Assembly (NCBI GenBank): GCA_015056145.1
Contig: SVGY01000002.1
Location: 62,001-126,000, forward strand
Source of the DNA: Clostridiales bacterium
Lineage (GTDB): Bacteria > Bacillota > Clostridia > Christensenellales > Aristaeellaceae
Direction: 5' to 3'
DNA: 64,000 bases
Both the position numbers and the translations under genes were made by a program. The notes beneath the pieces were generated by a model. That model made no database searches and had not been told where the DNA came from. It worked only from the letters and a program-made list of their open reading frames with translations. Shown piece by piece: positions 53,416 through 61,954 of this stretch; position 1 is the stretch's first letter; every line of letters starts with the position of its first letter.

Positions 53416-54669
53416 ATGAGCATGAATGAAAGTGCAAATTCCGGCCTTAATCCTTATATGAAACCCCTTGACAGAGGGAGCCTTCTGTCCCGGCCCGCCC
53501 CCCTGGCAGTGCACCGGCCTGCCCAAGCCGCCGCCCCTCAGCCGGAAAGCGAGGAACCCGCTTTCGGCCCCAAAGCCCGGCGTGTAACTGTATTTGCCCG
53601 GGAAGAAGCAGCACAGGAGCCTCCCGTGCTGCAAAACGCCGTTGCGGCCCCGGAAACCGAACCGGAACAGATCAGCTTCTTTACCCCTGCACCTTTTATG
53701 GCAACCCCTGCGGAAGAAACGGTTTCTCCGGAAGAAAATCTTCCAGAAGCGCCTGTTCAGGAGGAAACGCCAATGGAAGAGAGTGCTTCTTTTGCGGGCT
53801 ACACGCCCAACGAAGAACCCCTTCCGGCAGAGGAAACCTCCAAAGAAGAACCCATTCAGGAGCTTGCATCTCCTGTGGAAACTACCGAAGAGGATGAGCT
53901 GCCCCCGCAAGAGGAAGAGGCTCCCACGCCGGAAAGCCGTACCGCTGCTCAGGACGACCCCTCCGACGAAGAAGAAAAACCCTCCGACGAGCCCGGTTTC
54001 GATTACGATGCCTACTACGCTTCCTACTGGGCCCAGTGGCAAGCCGCCATGGAAGCCCAGCAAAACCGTGCCTGCGCCGTATGCCCCCTGATGGGTCAGC
54101 TGCAGGGACAGAATGCTTCTGTATGCCTTGTGCCCGTTATTGTGACGGACGCCCAGGGACAGCCTCAGGAGCCTCAGGCGGTGCTACGCATGACCGGCCT
54201 TCAGTCTGCCGCACCCCAGGTGCCCGACACAGCCGCCCCCGCCTTTGTTCCGAATCAAACCCCGGCCAATCCCTTTTGGGAGCCTTCCTTCCGCACGTCG
54301 CCCGTTCCCGAGGAAGCTGCTGCGGATGAACCCGCATCTTCCGGGGATTTCTCCTTCGGGGCAGATTTCGCCCCGGAGCACGAAAAATACGATGATGACG
54401 ATGAATACCTGGGCGAGGACGAAATGGCCGACGAGGATATGCCCGTACCCCAGACCATCGCCCCTGAACTGCCGGATATCGGCCCGGTGAAAAAGAAGTT
54501 CTCCCTTGGCTGGCTTCGTTTTCCGCTGATCATCCTGCTGGCGTTGCTTTTCCTTCTGCTGGTGGCGGTGATCGTGCTCAGCAGTACGGGACAGCTGCAA
54601 GCCGTTGTGGATAAGCTCAATCTGCCCGAAGCTATCGTGACCCAGCTGAAAAACCTGGGTCTGCTGTAA
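53416..54669 (+). CDS. Acidic, Pro/Glu-rich protein with one C-terminal membrane helix
   Basis: 417 residues. Residues about 30-205 are low-complexity, rich in Glu, Pro and Ala, and likely disordered. A short patch near 210-260 (DYDAYYASYWAQWQ, then CAVCPLMGQ) looks ordered. A second acidic stretch (YDDDDEYLGEDEMADED) precedes KKKFSLGWLRF and one long hydrophobic helix near residues 375-395, with a short outer tail. It would be tail-anchored with its bulk in the cytosol. TTGGAGG precedes the ATG at 53416. I know no family for it. The metallophosphoesterase gene follows after 73 bases. Confidence 0.75.
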   Translation: MSMNESANSGLNPYMKPLDRGSLLSRPAPLAVHRPAQAAAPQPESEEPAFGPKARRVTVFAREEAAQEPPVLQNAVAAPETEPEQISFFTPAPFMATPAEETVSPEENLPEAPVQEETPMEESASFAGYTPNEEPLPAEETSKEEPIQELASPVETTEEDELPPQEEEAPTPESRTAAQDDPSDEEEKPSDEPGFDYDAYYASYWAQWQAAMEAQQNRACAVCPLMGQLQGQNASVCLVPVIVTDAQGQPQEPQAVLRMTGLQSAAPQVPDTAAPAFVPNQTPANPFWEPSFRTSPVPEEAAADEPASSGDFSFGADFAPEHEKYDDDDEYLGEDEMADEDMPVPQTIAPELPDIGPVKKKFSLGWLRFPLIILLALLFLLLVAVIVLSSTGQLQAVVDKLNLPEAIVTQLKNLGLL

Positions 54670-54742
54670 GGCCGGTTATCATCTGCCGCCAGACGGCATA
54701 TCCTTCCCTGTATCCCCTTGCAGGACAAAGGAGGAATTCCTT

Positions 54743-55426
54743 TTGCGCAAAGTAACCCATTACGATTTTCCTTCAGACAAACTGTCCCGGCCTGTAAAAC
54801 TGGCCATCGTCAGCGATCTGCACAACGAGCCTTTTGAAGATATTCTGCCCCATCTGGAGGGTTGCGAGGCTTTGCTGGTGCCTGGCGACGTAGCCAACCG
54901 CTACACCAGGAAGTACTCCCGGGGCGTAGATTTCCTCAAAGAAGCCGCAAAGCTGCTGCCCACCTTTTATTCCGTGGGCAATCACGAGTTGCGCCTGCCG
55001 GACTTCCAGGCTTTTGTAAAGGATGCGGAAAAAACCGGCGCAGAACTGCTTATCAACCGCTTTGTTTCCTTTGGGGAGCTTACCATCGGTGGATGGTACC
55101 TGCCTGGAGAAAACTTTCCCGTGCAGGATATGCTGGACGATTTTGAAAAGCAGCCTGGTTTCCGGCTGCTGATGTGCCATAAGCCTCATCACGCAGCCCA
55201 GTACCTGCTGGACCGTGATGCAGACCTGATCGTTTCCGGTCACGCTCACGGCGGACAGATCCAGCTTTTTGGGCAGGGACTGTACGCCCCCGGCCAGGGG
55301 CTTTTGCCCAAATACACCCGGGGCCTGTACCACAGCAAGCTGCTGGTAACCGCCGGCGTGGGCAACCCCTGCTATATGCCACGCTGGTTCAACCCCCGGG
55401 AAATCATTCATCTTACCCTCGGCTGA
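54743..55426 (+). CDS. Metallophosphoesterase
   Basis: 227 residues. The calcineurin-like metal motifs are in order: VSDLHN near residue 24, VPGDVAN near 45, VGNHE near 77, CHKPHH near 146 and SGHAHGGQI near 164. The start is TTG, with AAAGGAGG eight bases before it. It resembles YaeI/YkuE-type phosphoesterases but lacks their signal or anchor segment, so it is probably cytosolic. Substrate unknown. The fumarase alpha gene starts 24 bases downstream. Confidence 0.9.
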   Translation: MRKVTHYDFPSDKLSRPVKLAIVSDLHNEPFEDILPHLEGCEALLVPGDVANRYTRKYSRGVDFLKEAAKLLPTFYSVGNHELRLPDFQAFVKDAEKTGAELLINRFVSFGELTIGGWYLPGENFPVQDMLDDFEKQPGFRLLMCHKPHHAAQYLLDRDADLIVSGHAHGGQIQLFGQGLYAPGQGLLPKYTRGLYHSKLLVTAGVGNPCYMPRWFNPREIIHLTLG

Positions 55427-55450
55427 ACCTGTACTAAAGGAGAAAATGTT

Positions 55451-56344
55451 ATGCATACCCTTTCCCTTATTGATGCCTGCGACATCACCCGGGCCGTAAA
55501 GGAACTTTGCATTGAGGCCTGCACCCGCCTGCCGGGGCAGGTCGTCTCTTTGCTGGAAAACGCCCGTCAAAAGGAAACCTTTGCACCTGCCCGGGAAACC
55601 CTTGAGCTTATCTCAAAAAACGCTTCCATTGCCCGTCAGACCGGCGTGCCCATCTGCCAGGATACAGGCATGGCTGTGGTTTTCGCCTATGTGGGGCAGG
55701 ATGTGCACATTACCGGCGGGCTTCTTTACGACGCTGTGAACGAAGGGGTACGTCAGGGCTATATCGACGGCTATCTGCGCAAATCCGTGGTGGGTGATCC
55801 GGTGCGCCGGGGCAATACCGGCGACAACACCCCTGCCATACTGCATATTCGCAATGTGCCCGGCAATACTCTCCGGCTGGTGGTATCCCCCAAGGGCTTT
55901 GGCAGCGAAAACATGAGCCGTGTGGCCATGCTGACCCCTGCCCAGGGCCTTGAGGGAGTAAAAGAATTCGTCATCGATACCGTTCGGAAAGCCGGCTCCA
56001 ACCCCTGCCCGCCCATGATGCTGGGCGTGGGCATCGGCGGCGATTTTGAGCAGGTAGCCATGCTGGCCAAGGAAGCGCTGGTTTTCTCCCAGCCCCATGC
56101 AGACCCCTACTACCGTGCCCTGGAGGAAGAACTGCTTGCAGCTGTAAATGCGCTTGGCATTGGCCCTCAAGGGTTCGGTGGCCTGACCACTGCACTGAGC
56201 CTGCATATCCGTACTGCGCCCACCCACATTGCGGGGCTGCCCGTGGCGGTAAACGTGGGCTGCCATGTTACCCGCCATGCTGAACGCATTCTGGAAGGCC
56301 TCCCCTGCACCCTGAACCGGAAGGAGGATGCACCTTGTCTCTGA
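55451..56344 (+). CDS. Fumarate hydratase class I, alpha subunit
   Basis: 297 residues. The alpha part of the two-subunit iron-sulfur fumarase, which interconverts fumarate and malate. Three Cys that bind the [4Fe-4S] cluster in this family are seen in PICQDTG near residue 74, SNPCPP near 193 and NVGCHV near 277. GDNTPAILH near residue 122 also matches. L-tartrate dehydratase alpha subunits look alike, so that remains possible. AAAGGAG precedes the ATG. The stop lies inside the beta gene. Confidence 0.92.
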   Translation: MHTLSLIDACDITRAVKELCIEACTRLPGQVVSLLENARQKETFAPARETLELISKNASIARQTGVPICQDTGMAVVFAYVGQDVHITGGLLYDAVNEGVRQGYIDGYLRKSVVGDPVRRGNTGDNTPAILHIRNVPGNTLRLVVSPKGFGSENMSRVAMLTPAQGLEGVKEFVIDTVRKAGSNPCPPMMLGVGIGGDFEQVAMLAKEALVFSQPHADPYYRALEEELLAAVNALGIGPQGFGGLTTALSLHIRTAPTHIAGLPVAVNVGCHVTRHAERILEGLPCTLNRKEDAPCL

Positions 56345-56895
56345 TTCCCCTTACTGCCCCCATCAGCCGGGAAAAACTTCTTTCCCTCCGGGCCGGCGAC
56401 CGTGTCAGTCTCAGCGGCGTGATTTATACCGCCCGGGACGCTGCCCACGGCAGGCTTTGTGCCGCTCTCGAGGCGGGTCAGCCCCTTCCTGTGGATTTAT
56501 GCAACCAAACGATATTTTATGCAGGCCCCACACCTGCCCTGGAAGGCAAACCCGTTGGTGCTATTGGCCCTACCACTTCTTCCCGCATGGATGCATATAC
56601 ACCTCAGCTGCTCGGTTACGGCGTAAACGCCCTGATTGGAAAGGGTGGCCGCAATGAAGCTGTATGCAAGGCCCTGATGGAATACGGCGCAGTGTACTTC
56701 GCCGCCATCGGTGGCTGCGCCGCTTATATGAGCGCCTGCATAGAAAAATGTGATGTGGTGGCCTATGATGATCTGGGAACCGAAAGCATCAAACGCCTTG
56801 TGGTGAAGGATCTTCCTCTTACCGTCGCCTGCGATGCGCACGGGGGAAACGCCTACGAAGACGGCATGAAGGCCTATCTTGCGGCCCGTGAATAG
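56335..56895 (+). CDS. Fumarate hydratase class I, beta subunit
   Basis: 186 residues. It starts LIPLTAPISREKLLSLRAGDRVSLSGVIYTARDAAH-like; the AGPTPALEGKPVGAIGPTTSSRMD stretch near residue 60 and the GKGG segment near 102 match the class I beta subunit. The start is TTG at 56335, with AAGGAGG seven bases before it, overlapping the alpha gene by ten bases, so alpha and beta are coupled one to one. Together they form the complete enzyme. Confidence 0.92.
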   Translation: MSLIPLTAPISREKLLSLRAGDRVSLSGVIYTARDAAHGRLCAALEAGQPLPVDLCNQTIFYAGPTPALEGKPVGAIGPTTSSRMDAYTPQLLGYGVNALIGKGGRNEAVCKALMEYGAVYFAAIGGCAAYMSACIEKCDVVAYDDLGTESIKRLVVKDLPLTVACDAHGGNAYEDGMKAYLAARE

Positions 56896-57006
56896 GAAAT
56901 ACAATGAAAAAACGAAGCTCTTTCCAGGGACGGAGGCAGCCTCTATGTGCGCTCTGTCCCTTGATTTATAGGAGTTTCCCACGCAATTCCGCCTTCAAAA
57001 ACCATC

Positions 57007-57022
57007 TTGAATATTTATGCAA
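57007..57022 (+). promoter_or_regulatory. ArgR/AhrC-like operator
   Basis: TTGAATATTTATGCAA matches the ARG box pattern (TGAAT, A/T-rich centre, AT(T/G)CA) and lies just upstream of the -35 box of the amino-acid importer gene. A second, weaker half (GTGAATATTCG, from 57038) falls in the promoter spacer. It suggests control by arginine. Confidence 0.55.
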
Positions 57023-57029
57023 AAAACTC

Positions 57030-57058
57030 TTGACAGGGTGAATATTCGGCGGTATACT
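57030..57058 (+). promoter_or_regulatory. Promoter of the amino-acid importer unit
   Basis: TTGACA (57030-57035), 17 bases, TATACT (57053-57058), 55 bases before the binding-protein ATG. A near-perfect sigma-A promoter. Confidence 0.88.
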
Positions 57059-57112
57059 ATGCACGTTCCCAAGGAAACCCAAACTGTTATCAATATCAAG
57101 GAGGATATATCC

Positions 57113-57892
57113 ATGAAGAAGTTTGTTGCCCTGCTGCTGGCTCTGGTTATGGCTCTGGCCTGCACCGCCGCCCTGGCTGAAGACGTTGTGATCACCGTTG
57201 CTACCAACCCCGAGTACCCCCCCTTTGAATATGTTGAAGGCGATGCCATCGTTGGCTACGACATCGACCTGTGGGTTGCCATCGCTGAGAAGGCCGGCAT
57301 CCAGTACGAGATCCTGCCCATGGACTTCGACGCCGTTATCAGCGCCGTTGCTGCCGACCCCAACACCGTTGGTCTTTCCGGTATCTCCATCACCGACGAG
57401 CGCAAGCTGACCGTTGATTTCTCCGCTGGCTACATCAACGCCGGTCTGGTTGTTATCGTAAAGGCCGACAGCGGCTACACCACCACTGACGACCTCAAGG
57501 GCAAGATGATCGGCGTTCAGCTGGGCACCACCAGCGACTTCGCTGCCGAGGAAATCACCGGCATGGAAAACGTCGCTCAGTACAAGACCTTCCTTAACGC
57601 CGTTATGGACCTGCAGGGCAACAAGATCGATGCCGTCATCATCGACAAGCCCGTTGGCCAGGCCATCATGGCTTCCCTGAACGATCCCTCTCTGGTTATG
57701 GTAGACATGGGCCTGCAGGCTGACTGGTACGGCATCGAGGTTAACAAGGCCAACCCCGAACTGCTGGCCAAGATCGACGCCGCTCTGGTTGAACTGGAAG
57801 AAGAAGGCTTCATGGAGCAGCTGGCCGTTAAGTACTTCGGCGGCAACGAGGCCGAAGCCGAAGCTGAGACCGAGGCAGCTCCTGCCGAATAA
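57113..57892 (+). CDS. Polar amino-acid ABC transporter substrate-binding protein
   Basis: 259 residues. Signal peptide MKKFVALLLALVMALAC with a possible lipobox Cys17, or cleavage after AALA. The family 3 binding-protein fold is shown by TNPEYPPFEYV near residue 30, IVGYDIDL near 45, GLSGISITDERK near 88 and GVQLGTTSDF near 135. It ends in an acidic EAEAEAETEAAPAE tail. The ArgR-like box upstream suggests a basic amino acid such as arginine as ligand (inference). AAGGAGG precedes the ATG. Codon bias indicates high expression. Confidence 0.92.
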   Translation: MKKFVALLLALVMALACTAALAEDVVITVATNPEYPPFEYVEGDAIVGYDIDLWVAIAEKAGIQYEILPMDFDAVISAVAADPNTVGLSGISITDERKLTVDFSAGYINAGLVVIVKADSGYTTTDDLKGKMIGVQLGTTSDFAAEEITGMENVAQYKTFLNAVMDLQGNKIDAVIIDKPVGQAIMASLNDPSLVMVDMGLQADWYGIEVNKANPELLAKIDAALVELEEEGFMEQLAVKYFGGNEAEAEAETEAAPAE

Positions 57893-57919
57893 TTTCCGGC
57901 ATCACCGTCAGGTAAATAC

Positions 57920-57947
57920 GCCGTAGAGGGCTTCGGCTCTCTACGGC
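57920..57947 (+). terminator. Hairpin between binding protein and permease genes
   Basis: GCCGTAGAG pairs with CTCTACGGC; only a short T-stretch follows. It probably acts as a partial terminator or 3' stabiliser, giving more binding protein than permease. Confidence 0.65.
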
Positions 57948-57984
57948 ATTTGTGCACTTGAACAACCATCTGGAGGGAATCTCA

Positions 57985-58800
57985 TTGAACGCTGCTGAAA
58001 CCCTTTCTGTTTTCGACAAATGGTGGATTGAAATAGAACCCCTGGTCATGGACAAATCCGCCAACGTCTGGCAGAACCTGTACAAGGAAATCTATCTCAA
58101 CATTCTCAAGGATGACCGTTGGCTGCAATACTTAAAGGGTCTTGGCGTTACGCTGAGAGTATCCTTTTTTGCCATTCTGGTGGGCCTGGCCCTGGGCACC
58201 CTGCTGGCCATCCTGCGTCTGCCTCAGATGCAGAACGCTTCCGGCCGTGGCAAAGGCTTCTTTGCGCAGCTGGGCGCTTTCATGCTCCGCTCCCTGTCCA
58301 AACTGGCCGGCGGCTACATCAACCTTATCCGTGGCACGCCGCTTCTGCTTCAGGTGTTGATTATCAACTTTGGTATCTTCGGCACCGTCCGTATTGATAA
58401 AGTTATCATCGGCGTCATCGCCTGCGGCCTCAACAGCGCCGCCTATGTGGCGGAAATCGTCCGTGGCGGCATTATGTCCGTGGAAAAAGGCCAGACCGAA
58501 GCCGGACGGAGCCTTGGCCTTTCCAGCTTCAGCACCATGATCCACATCATTTTGCCCCAGGCCGCAAAATCTGCGTTGCCTGCCATGTGCAACGAATTCA
58601 TCTCCCTCATCAAGGAAACCTCCATCCTGTCCTACATCGCTCTTACCGAGCTGACCAAGGCAGGCGACTACATCCGTTCCCGTACATTCTCTGCCTTTAC
58701 GCCCTACATCGTGTCCGGTCTTCTGTACCTTATCGTGGTGCTGACTTTGACCTGGCTCATCGGCAAGCTGGAAAGGAGGCTGCGTTCCAGTGACCACTGA
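57985..58800 (+). CDS. Amino-acid ABC transporter permease (HisM family)
   Basis: 271 residues. About 50 cytoplasmic residues precede the first helix; the family loop is [13 protein letters not shown] near residue 170, after [12 protein letters not shown] near 113. The start is TTG at 57985, with GGAGGG seven bases upstream; other in-frame starts lie inside the hairpin. Its end overlaps the ATPase gene by 11 bases. As a single permease it should act as a homodimer. Confidence 0.93.
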   Translation: MNAAETLSVFDKWWIEIEPLVMDKSANVWQNLYKEIYLNILKDDRWLQYLKGLGVTLRVSFFAILVGLALGTLLAILRLPQMQNASGRGKGFFAQLGAFMLRSLSKLAGGYINLIRGTPLLLQVLIINFGIFGTVRIDKVIIGVIACGLNSAAYVAEIVRGGIMSVEKGQTEAGRSLGLSSFSTMIHIILPQAAKSALPAMCNEFISLIKETSILSYIALTELTKAGDYIRSRTFSAFTPYIVSGLLYLIVVLTLTWLIGKLERRLRSSDH

Positions 58801-59536
58801 TATCATTATTTCCGTACAGGATCTGGAAAAAACCTTCGACGACGGCAAACTGAAGGCCCTGCAGGGTGTTACCGCCGATATTATGCGGGGCGAAGTGGTG
58901 GTTGTCATTGGCCCCTCCGGCAGCGGCAAGTCCACCTTCCTGCGCTGCCTCAACCTGCTGGAGACCCCCACCAGCGGCACCGTTACCGTGGAAGGCGTTG
59001 ATATTACCAATCCCCGGGTGAACATCAACAAGCACCGGGAAAAGATGGGCATGGTTTTCCAGCACTTCAACCTTTTCCCCCATATGACCATCCTCAAAAA
59101 CATGACTCTGGCCCCCATGAAGCTGCTCAAAAAGAGCCGGGCCGAAGCCGAGGAAAAGGCAATGTCCCTGCTGGAACGGGTAGGCCTCGCCGAGCGTGCA
59201 AATGCCTATCCCAGCCAGCTTTCCGGCGGACAGAAGCAGCGCATCGCCATTGTGCGGGCCCTGTGCATGGAGCCTCAGGTAATGCTCTTTGACGAACCCA
59301 CCAGCGCCCTTGACCCCGAAATGGTGGGCGAGGTACTGGACGTTATGAAGCAGCTTGCCAACGAGGGCATGACCATGGTGGTCGTCACCCACGAAATGGG
59401 CTTCGCCCGTGAAGTGGCAGACCGTGTGCTGTTCATGGACGAAGGCAAAATCGTGGAACAGGGCACTCCGGAGGATATCTTCTCCAATCCCCAGCACCCC
59501 CGTACTCAGGATTTCCTGGCCAAAGTGCTTGTGTAA
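58790..59536 (+). CDS. Amino-acid ABC transporter ATPase (GlnQ/HisP family)
   Basis: 248 residues. Walker [10 protein letters not shown] near residue 38, [15 protein letters not shown] near 142, Walker [15 protein letters not shown] near 162 and the switch His in [10 protein letters not shown] near 198, all intact. The start is GTG with AAAGGAGG ten bases before it, inside the permease gene. It is the last gene of the importer unit. Confidence 0.95.
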   Translation: MTTDIIISVQDLEKTFDDGKLKALQGVTADIMRGEVVVVIGPSGSGKSTFLRCLNLLETPTSGTVTVEGVDITNPRVNINKHREKMGMVFQHFNLFPHMTILKNMTLAPMKLLKKSRAEAEEKAMSLLERVGLAERANAYPSQLSGGQKQRIAIVRALCMEPQVMLFDEPTSALDPEMVGEVLDVMKQLANEGMTMVVVTHEMGFAREVADRVLFMDEGKIVEQGTPEDIFSNPQHPRTQDFLAKVLV

Positions 59537-59552
59537 ACGGTTTTTGGCTGAT

Positions 59553-59588
59553 TCCTCCGCTTGCTGACGGTCAGAAGCGGAGGATTTT
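59553..59588 (+). terminator. Terminator of the amino-acid importer unit
   Basis: TCCTCCGCTT pairs with AAGCGGAGGA, followed by TTTT, 16 bases after the stop. Confidence 0.87.
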
Positions 59589-59602
59589 CATAATTCACGC
59601 CC

Positions 59603-59631
59603 TTGACCCTGTGCACGGTATAGGATAAAAT
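59603..59631 (+). promoter_or_regulatory. Promoter of the aldose-epimerase gene
   Basis: TTGACC (59603-59608), 17 bases, TAAAAT (59626-59631), 55 bases before the ATG. Confidence 0.72.
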
Positions 59632-59686
59632 AAGAAATAATGGATGATTGTATCCATTTTTGACTGACTATGAGGAGGGCATTCCC

Positions 59687-60745
59687 ATGAGCATTACCAA
59701 GCGACTCTTCGACACCACCAAGGACGGCCGCAAAGTAACCGAATACACCCTGACCAACTCCATTGGCGCCAGCGTATCCATCATCGATTTCGGCGGCGTT
59801 ATCACCAACATTGTTGTGCCCGATAAGGACGGCAAAATGGCCGACGTCAACCTGGGCTACGACAACGTGGATACCTACGACAACAAGGGCGGCAGCATGG
59901 GCGCTCTCATCGGCCGTGTGGGCAACCGCATCGGCGGCGCCGCCTTCGAGCTGGAAGGCGAAACCTACACCCTGGCCAAGAATGACGGCGAAAACAACCT
60001 GCACGGCGGCCATCAGGGCTTCAACGTATACATGCTCAAGGCCAAGTGCATCAAAGAAAAGGGCAAGGATACCCTGCGCCTTTCCATGGTCAGCCCCGAC
60101 GGCGACGAAGGTTTCCCCGGCAAGCTGAACCTGGTTGTGGACTATAGCTGGAATGACGACTGCGAGCTGGGCATCCACTACATGGCTGTTACCGACAAGA
60201 CCACCCTGTGCAACCTGACCAACCATGCTTACTTCAACCTGGATGGCCACGACGCAGGCGACGTGAAGGATTTGACCCTGCAGATCTTTGCCGACAGCAT
60301 CACCGAAGCCGGCCCCGGCCTGATCCCCACCGGCCGCCTGATCCCCCAGACCGAGGTTGTGTACAACTTCACCGAAGAAACCCGCCTGGGCGACGTGCTG
60401 GACAAGACCGAATCCGATCCCGCCATGGCAGCTGCCAAGGGTGTGGACTTCAACTATGCCGCAGGCCGCGACAAGGAAACCAAGGTCATTGCCACTCTGC
60501 GTTCCCCCAAGACCGGCCGCCGCATGGATGTTATTACCGATCAGCCCGGCGTTCAGTGCTACACCGGTCAGGGCCTGAACCACACCGGCAAGGGTGGCGT
60601 ACACTATGGCCCCTACGCCGGCGTGTGCCTGGAAACCCAGCACTATCCCGATGCCATCCATCATCCCCATTTCGAGAGCTATGTGCTGCGTCCCCAGGAC
60701 ACCTACGACACCTTCACCATCTACAAGTTCAGCGTTGAGGCCTGA
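59687..60745 (+). CDS. galM: Aldose 1-epimerase (mutarotase)
   Basis: 352 residues, usual length. It interconverts alpha and beta anomers of galactose or glucose. Motifs are IGRVGNRIGGA near residue 75, LHGGHQGF near 105 (catalytic His region), NLTNHAYFNL near 175 (second catalytic His) and VCLETQHYPDAI with the catalytic Glu near 315. GAGGAGG precedes the ATG at 59687. No gal operon genes are adjacent; a DUF2804 gene follows by 15 bases. Confidence 0.94.
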   Translation: MSITKRLFDTTKDGRKVTEYTLTNSIGASVSIIDFGGVITNIVVPDKDGKMADVNLGYDNVDTYDNKGGSMGALIGRVGNRIGGAAFELEGETYTLAKNDGENNLHGGHQGFNVYMLKAKCIKEKGKDTLRLSMVSPDGDEGFPGKLNLVVDYSWNDDCELGIHYMAVTDKTTLCNLTNHAYFNLDGHDAGDVKDLTLQIFADSITEAGPGLIPTGRLIPQTEVVYNFTEETRLGDVLDKTESDPAMAAAKGVDFNYAAGRDKETKVIATLRSPKTGRRMDVITDQPGVQCYTGQGLNHTGKGGVHYGPYAGVCLETQHYPDAIHHPHFESYVLRPQDTYDTFTIYKFSVEA

Positions 60746-60760
60746 TAAGGAGGCATTTCC

Positions 60761-61795
60761 ATGGCGGAGCAGTTTCTCATGACCGCCGGCCCCCTTCTTG
60801 ACGAAAAGGGCCAGCTTATCGAAAAAGGCTATCAGACCTACTTAAGCCGCAGCTATGACCGCAACGCCATCAAGGCCGGCAAACTGCGCATCAAGGAATG
60901 GGATTACTACTGCATTTGCTCCCCGGAGGCCGTACTGGCCCTGACCATTGCCGATAACAGCTACATGGGTCTGGACAGTATCACCCTGCTGAACATCGGC
61001 GAAAAATGGCAGCATACCAACAGCCCCATGCGCATCCTGCCCATGGGCAAAACCGGTCTGCCCGCCACCAGCGAAAAGGGCGATGTAAGCGTTTCCGGCA
61101 AGGGTTACAGCCTTTCCTTCAAAAATGATGGTACCGTCCGCACGCTGGATGTGCACATGGACAACTTCGCCAAGGGTCAGCCCATCGACGCTCATGTGGT
61201 GCTCTCCGATGTGCCGGAGGATTCCATGGTTATCGCCACGCCCTTTGCAGGAGCTCCCAAGGCATTCTACTACAACCAGAAGATCAACTGCCTGCTGGCA
61301 GAAGGCTCCGTTTCCTTCGACGGCCGCACCTACGAATTCCACAAGGAGGATTCCATGGGCGTGCTGGACTGGGGACGTGGCGTATGGACCTACTCCAACA
61401 CCTGGTACTGGTCCAGCCTTTCCGGACGCATCGACGGCGTACCCTTCGGCTTTAACCTGGGCTACGGCTTTGGCGACACATCTGCCGCCAGCGAGAATAT
61501 GCTGTTTCTGGACGGTAAAGCCTACAAACTGGATCAGGTAATCTTTGATATTCCCAAAACTGCTGATGGCAAGGACGATTTCTATGCCACCTGGACAGTG
61601 AAGGATAACAAGGGCGAGCTGGATCTTACCTTTACTCCTCTGCTGGACCGTGCCAGCCTGACATCCGTACTGGTTATCGAAAGCGACCAGCATCAGGTAT
61701 TCGGCTACTTCGACGGTACCGCTCGTTTCGGAGATAAGGAACTGAAACTTGACCACATGTTCGGCTTTGCCGAAAAGGTCAAGAACCGGTGGTAA
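60761..61795 (+). CDS. DUF2804 family protein
   Basis: 344 residues. VLDWGRGVWTYSNTWYW near residue 205 and the FGFNLGYGFGD segment near 228 are typical of DUF2804, a lipocalin-like beta-barrel family without a known reaction. There is no signal peptide. A GGAGG site precedes the ATG. It shares a transcript with galM, which hints at carbohydrate or lipid handling, but no more can be said. Confidence 0.85.
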   Translation: MAEQFLMTAGPLLDEKGQLIEKGYQTYLSRSYDRNAIKAGKLRIKEWDYYCICSPEAVLALTIADNSYMGLDSITLLNIGEKWQHTNSPMRILPMGKTGLPATSEKGDVSVSGKGYSLSFKNDGTVRTLDVHMDNFAKGQPIDAHVVLSDVPEDSMVIATPFAGAPKAFYYNQKINCLLAEGSVSFDGRTYEFHKEDSMGVLDWGRGVWTYSNTWYWSSLSGRIDGVPFGFNLGYGFGDTSAASENMLFLDGKAYKLDQVIFDIPKTADGKDDFYATWTVKDNKGELDLTFTPLLDRASLTSVLVIESDQHQVFGYFDGTARFGDKELKLDHMFGFAEKVKNRW

Positions 61796-61954
61796 AACAC
61801 CAAAGCAAGCTATTCCGCACCCTCTGGGCACGCCCACGGTGCATGGGAGGGGCAGATCTTTGCGTCCGTCCCCTCCCCATTAAGAATAATCTTTCCTGAG
61901 GCCGGTGTGCCTGGCAGGAAAGCCCGGGGCGTTCCCCGGAGAAAGAGGTTCAAT
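61796..61954 (+). promoter_or_regulatory. Hairpin-rich leader of asd-dapA
   Basis: Several strong inverted repeats follow each other: GGGAGGGG/CCCCTCCC (about 61844-61878), TTTCCTG/CAGGAAA (about 61893-61922) and CCGGGG/CCCCGG (about 61924-61940). The first may terminate the galM-DUF2804 transcript although no T-run follows. I could not match the whole to the lysine riboswitch, a T-box or other known elements. Confidence 0.5.

Noticed and set aside
61796-61954. Lysine riboswitch or T-box upstream of asd
   Set aside because: The conserved cores I know for both (the L-box junction and the AGGGTGGTACCGCG block) are absent.
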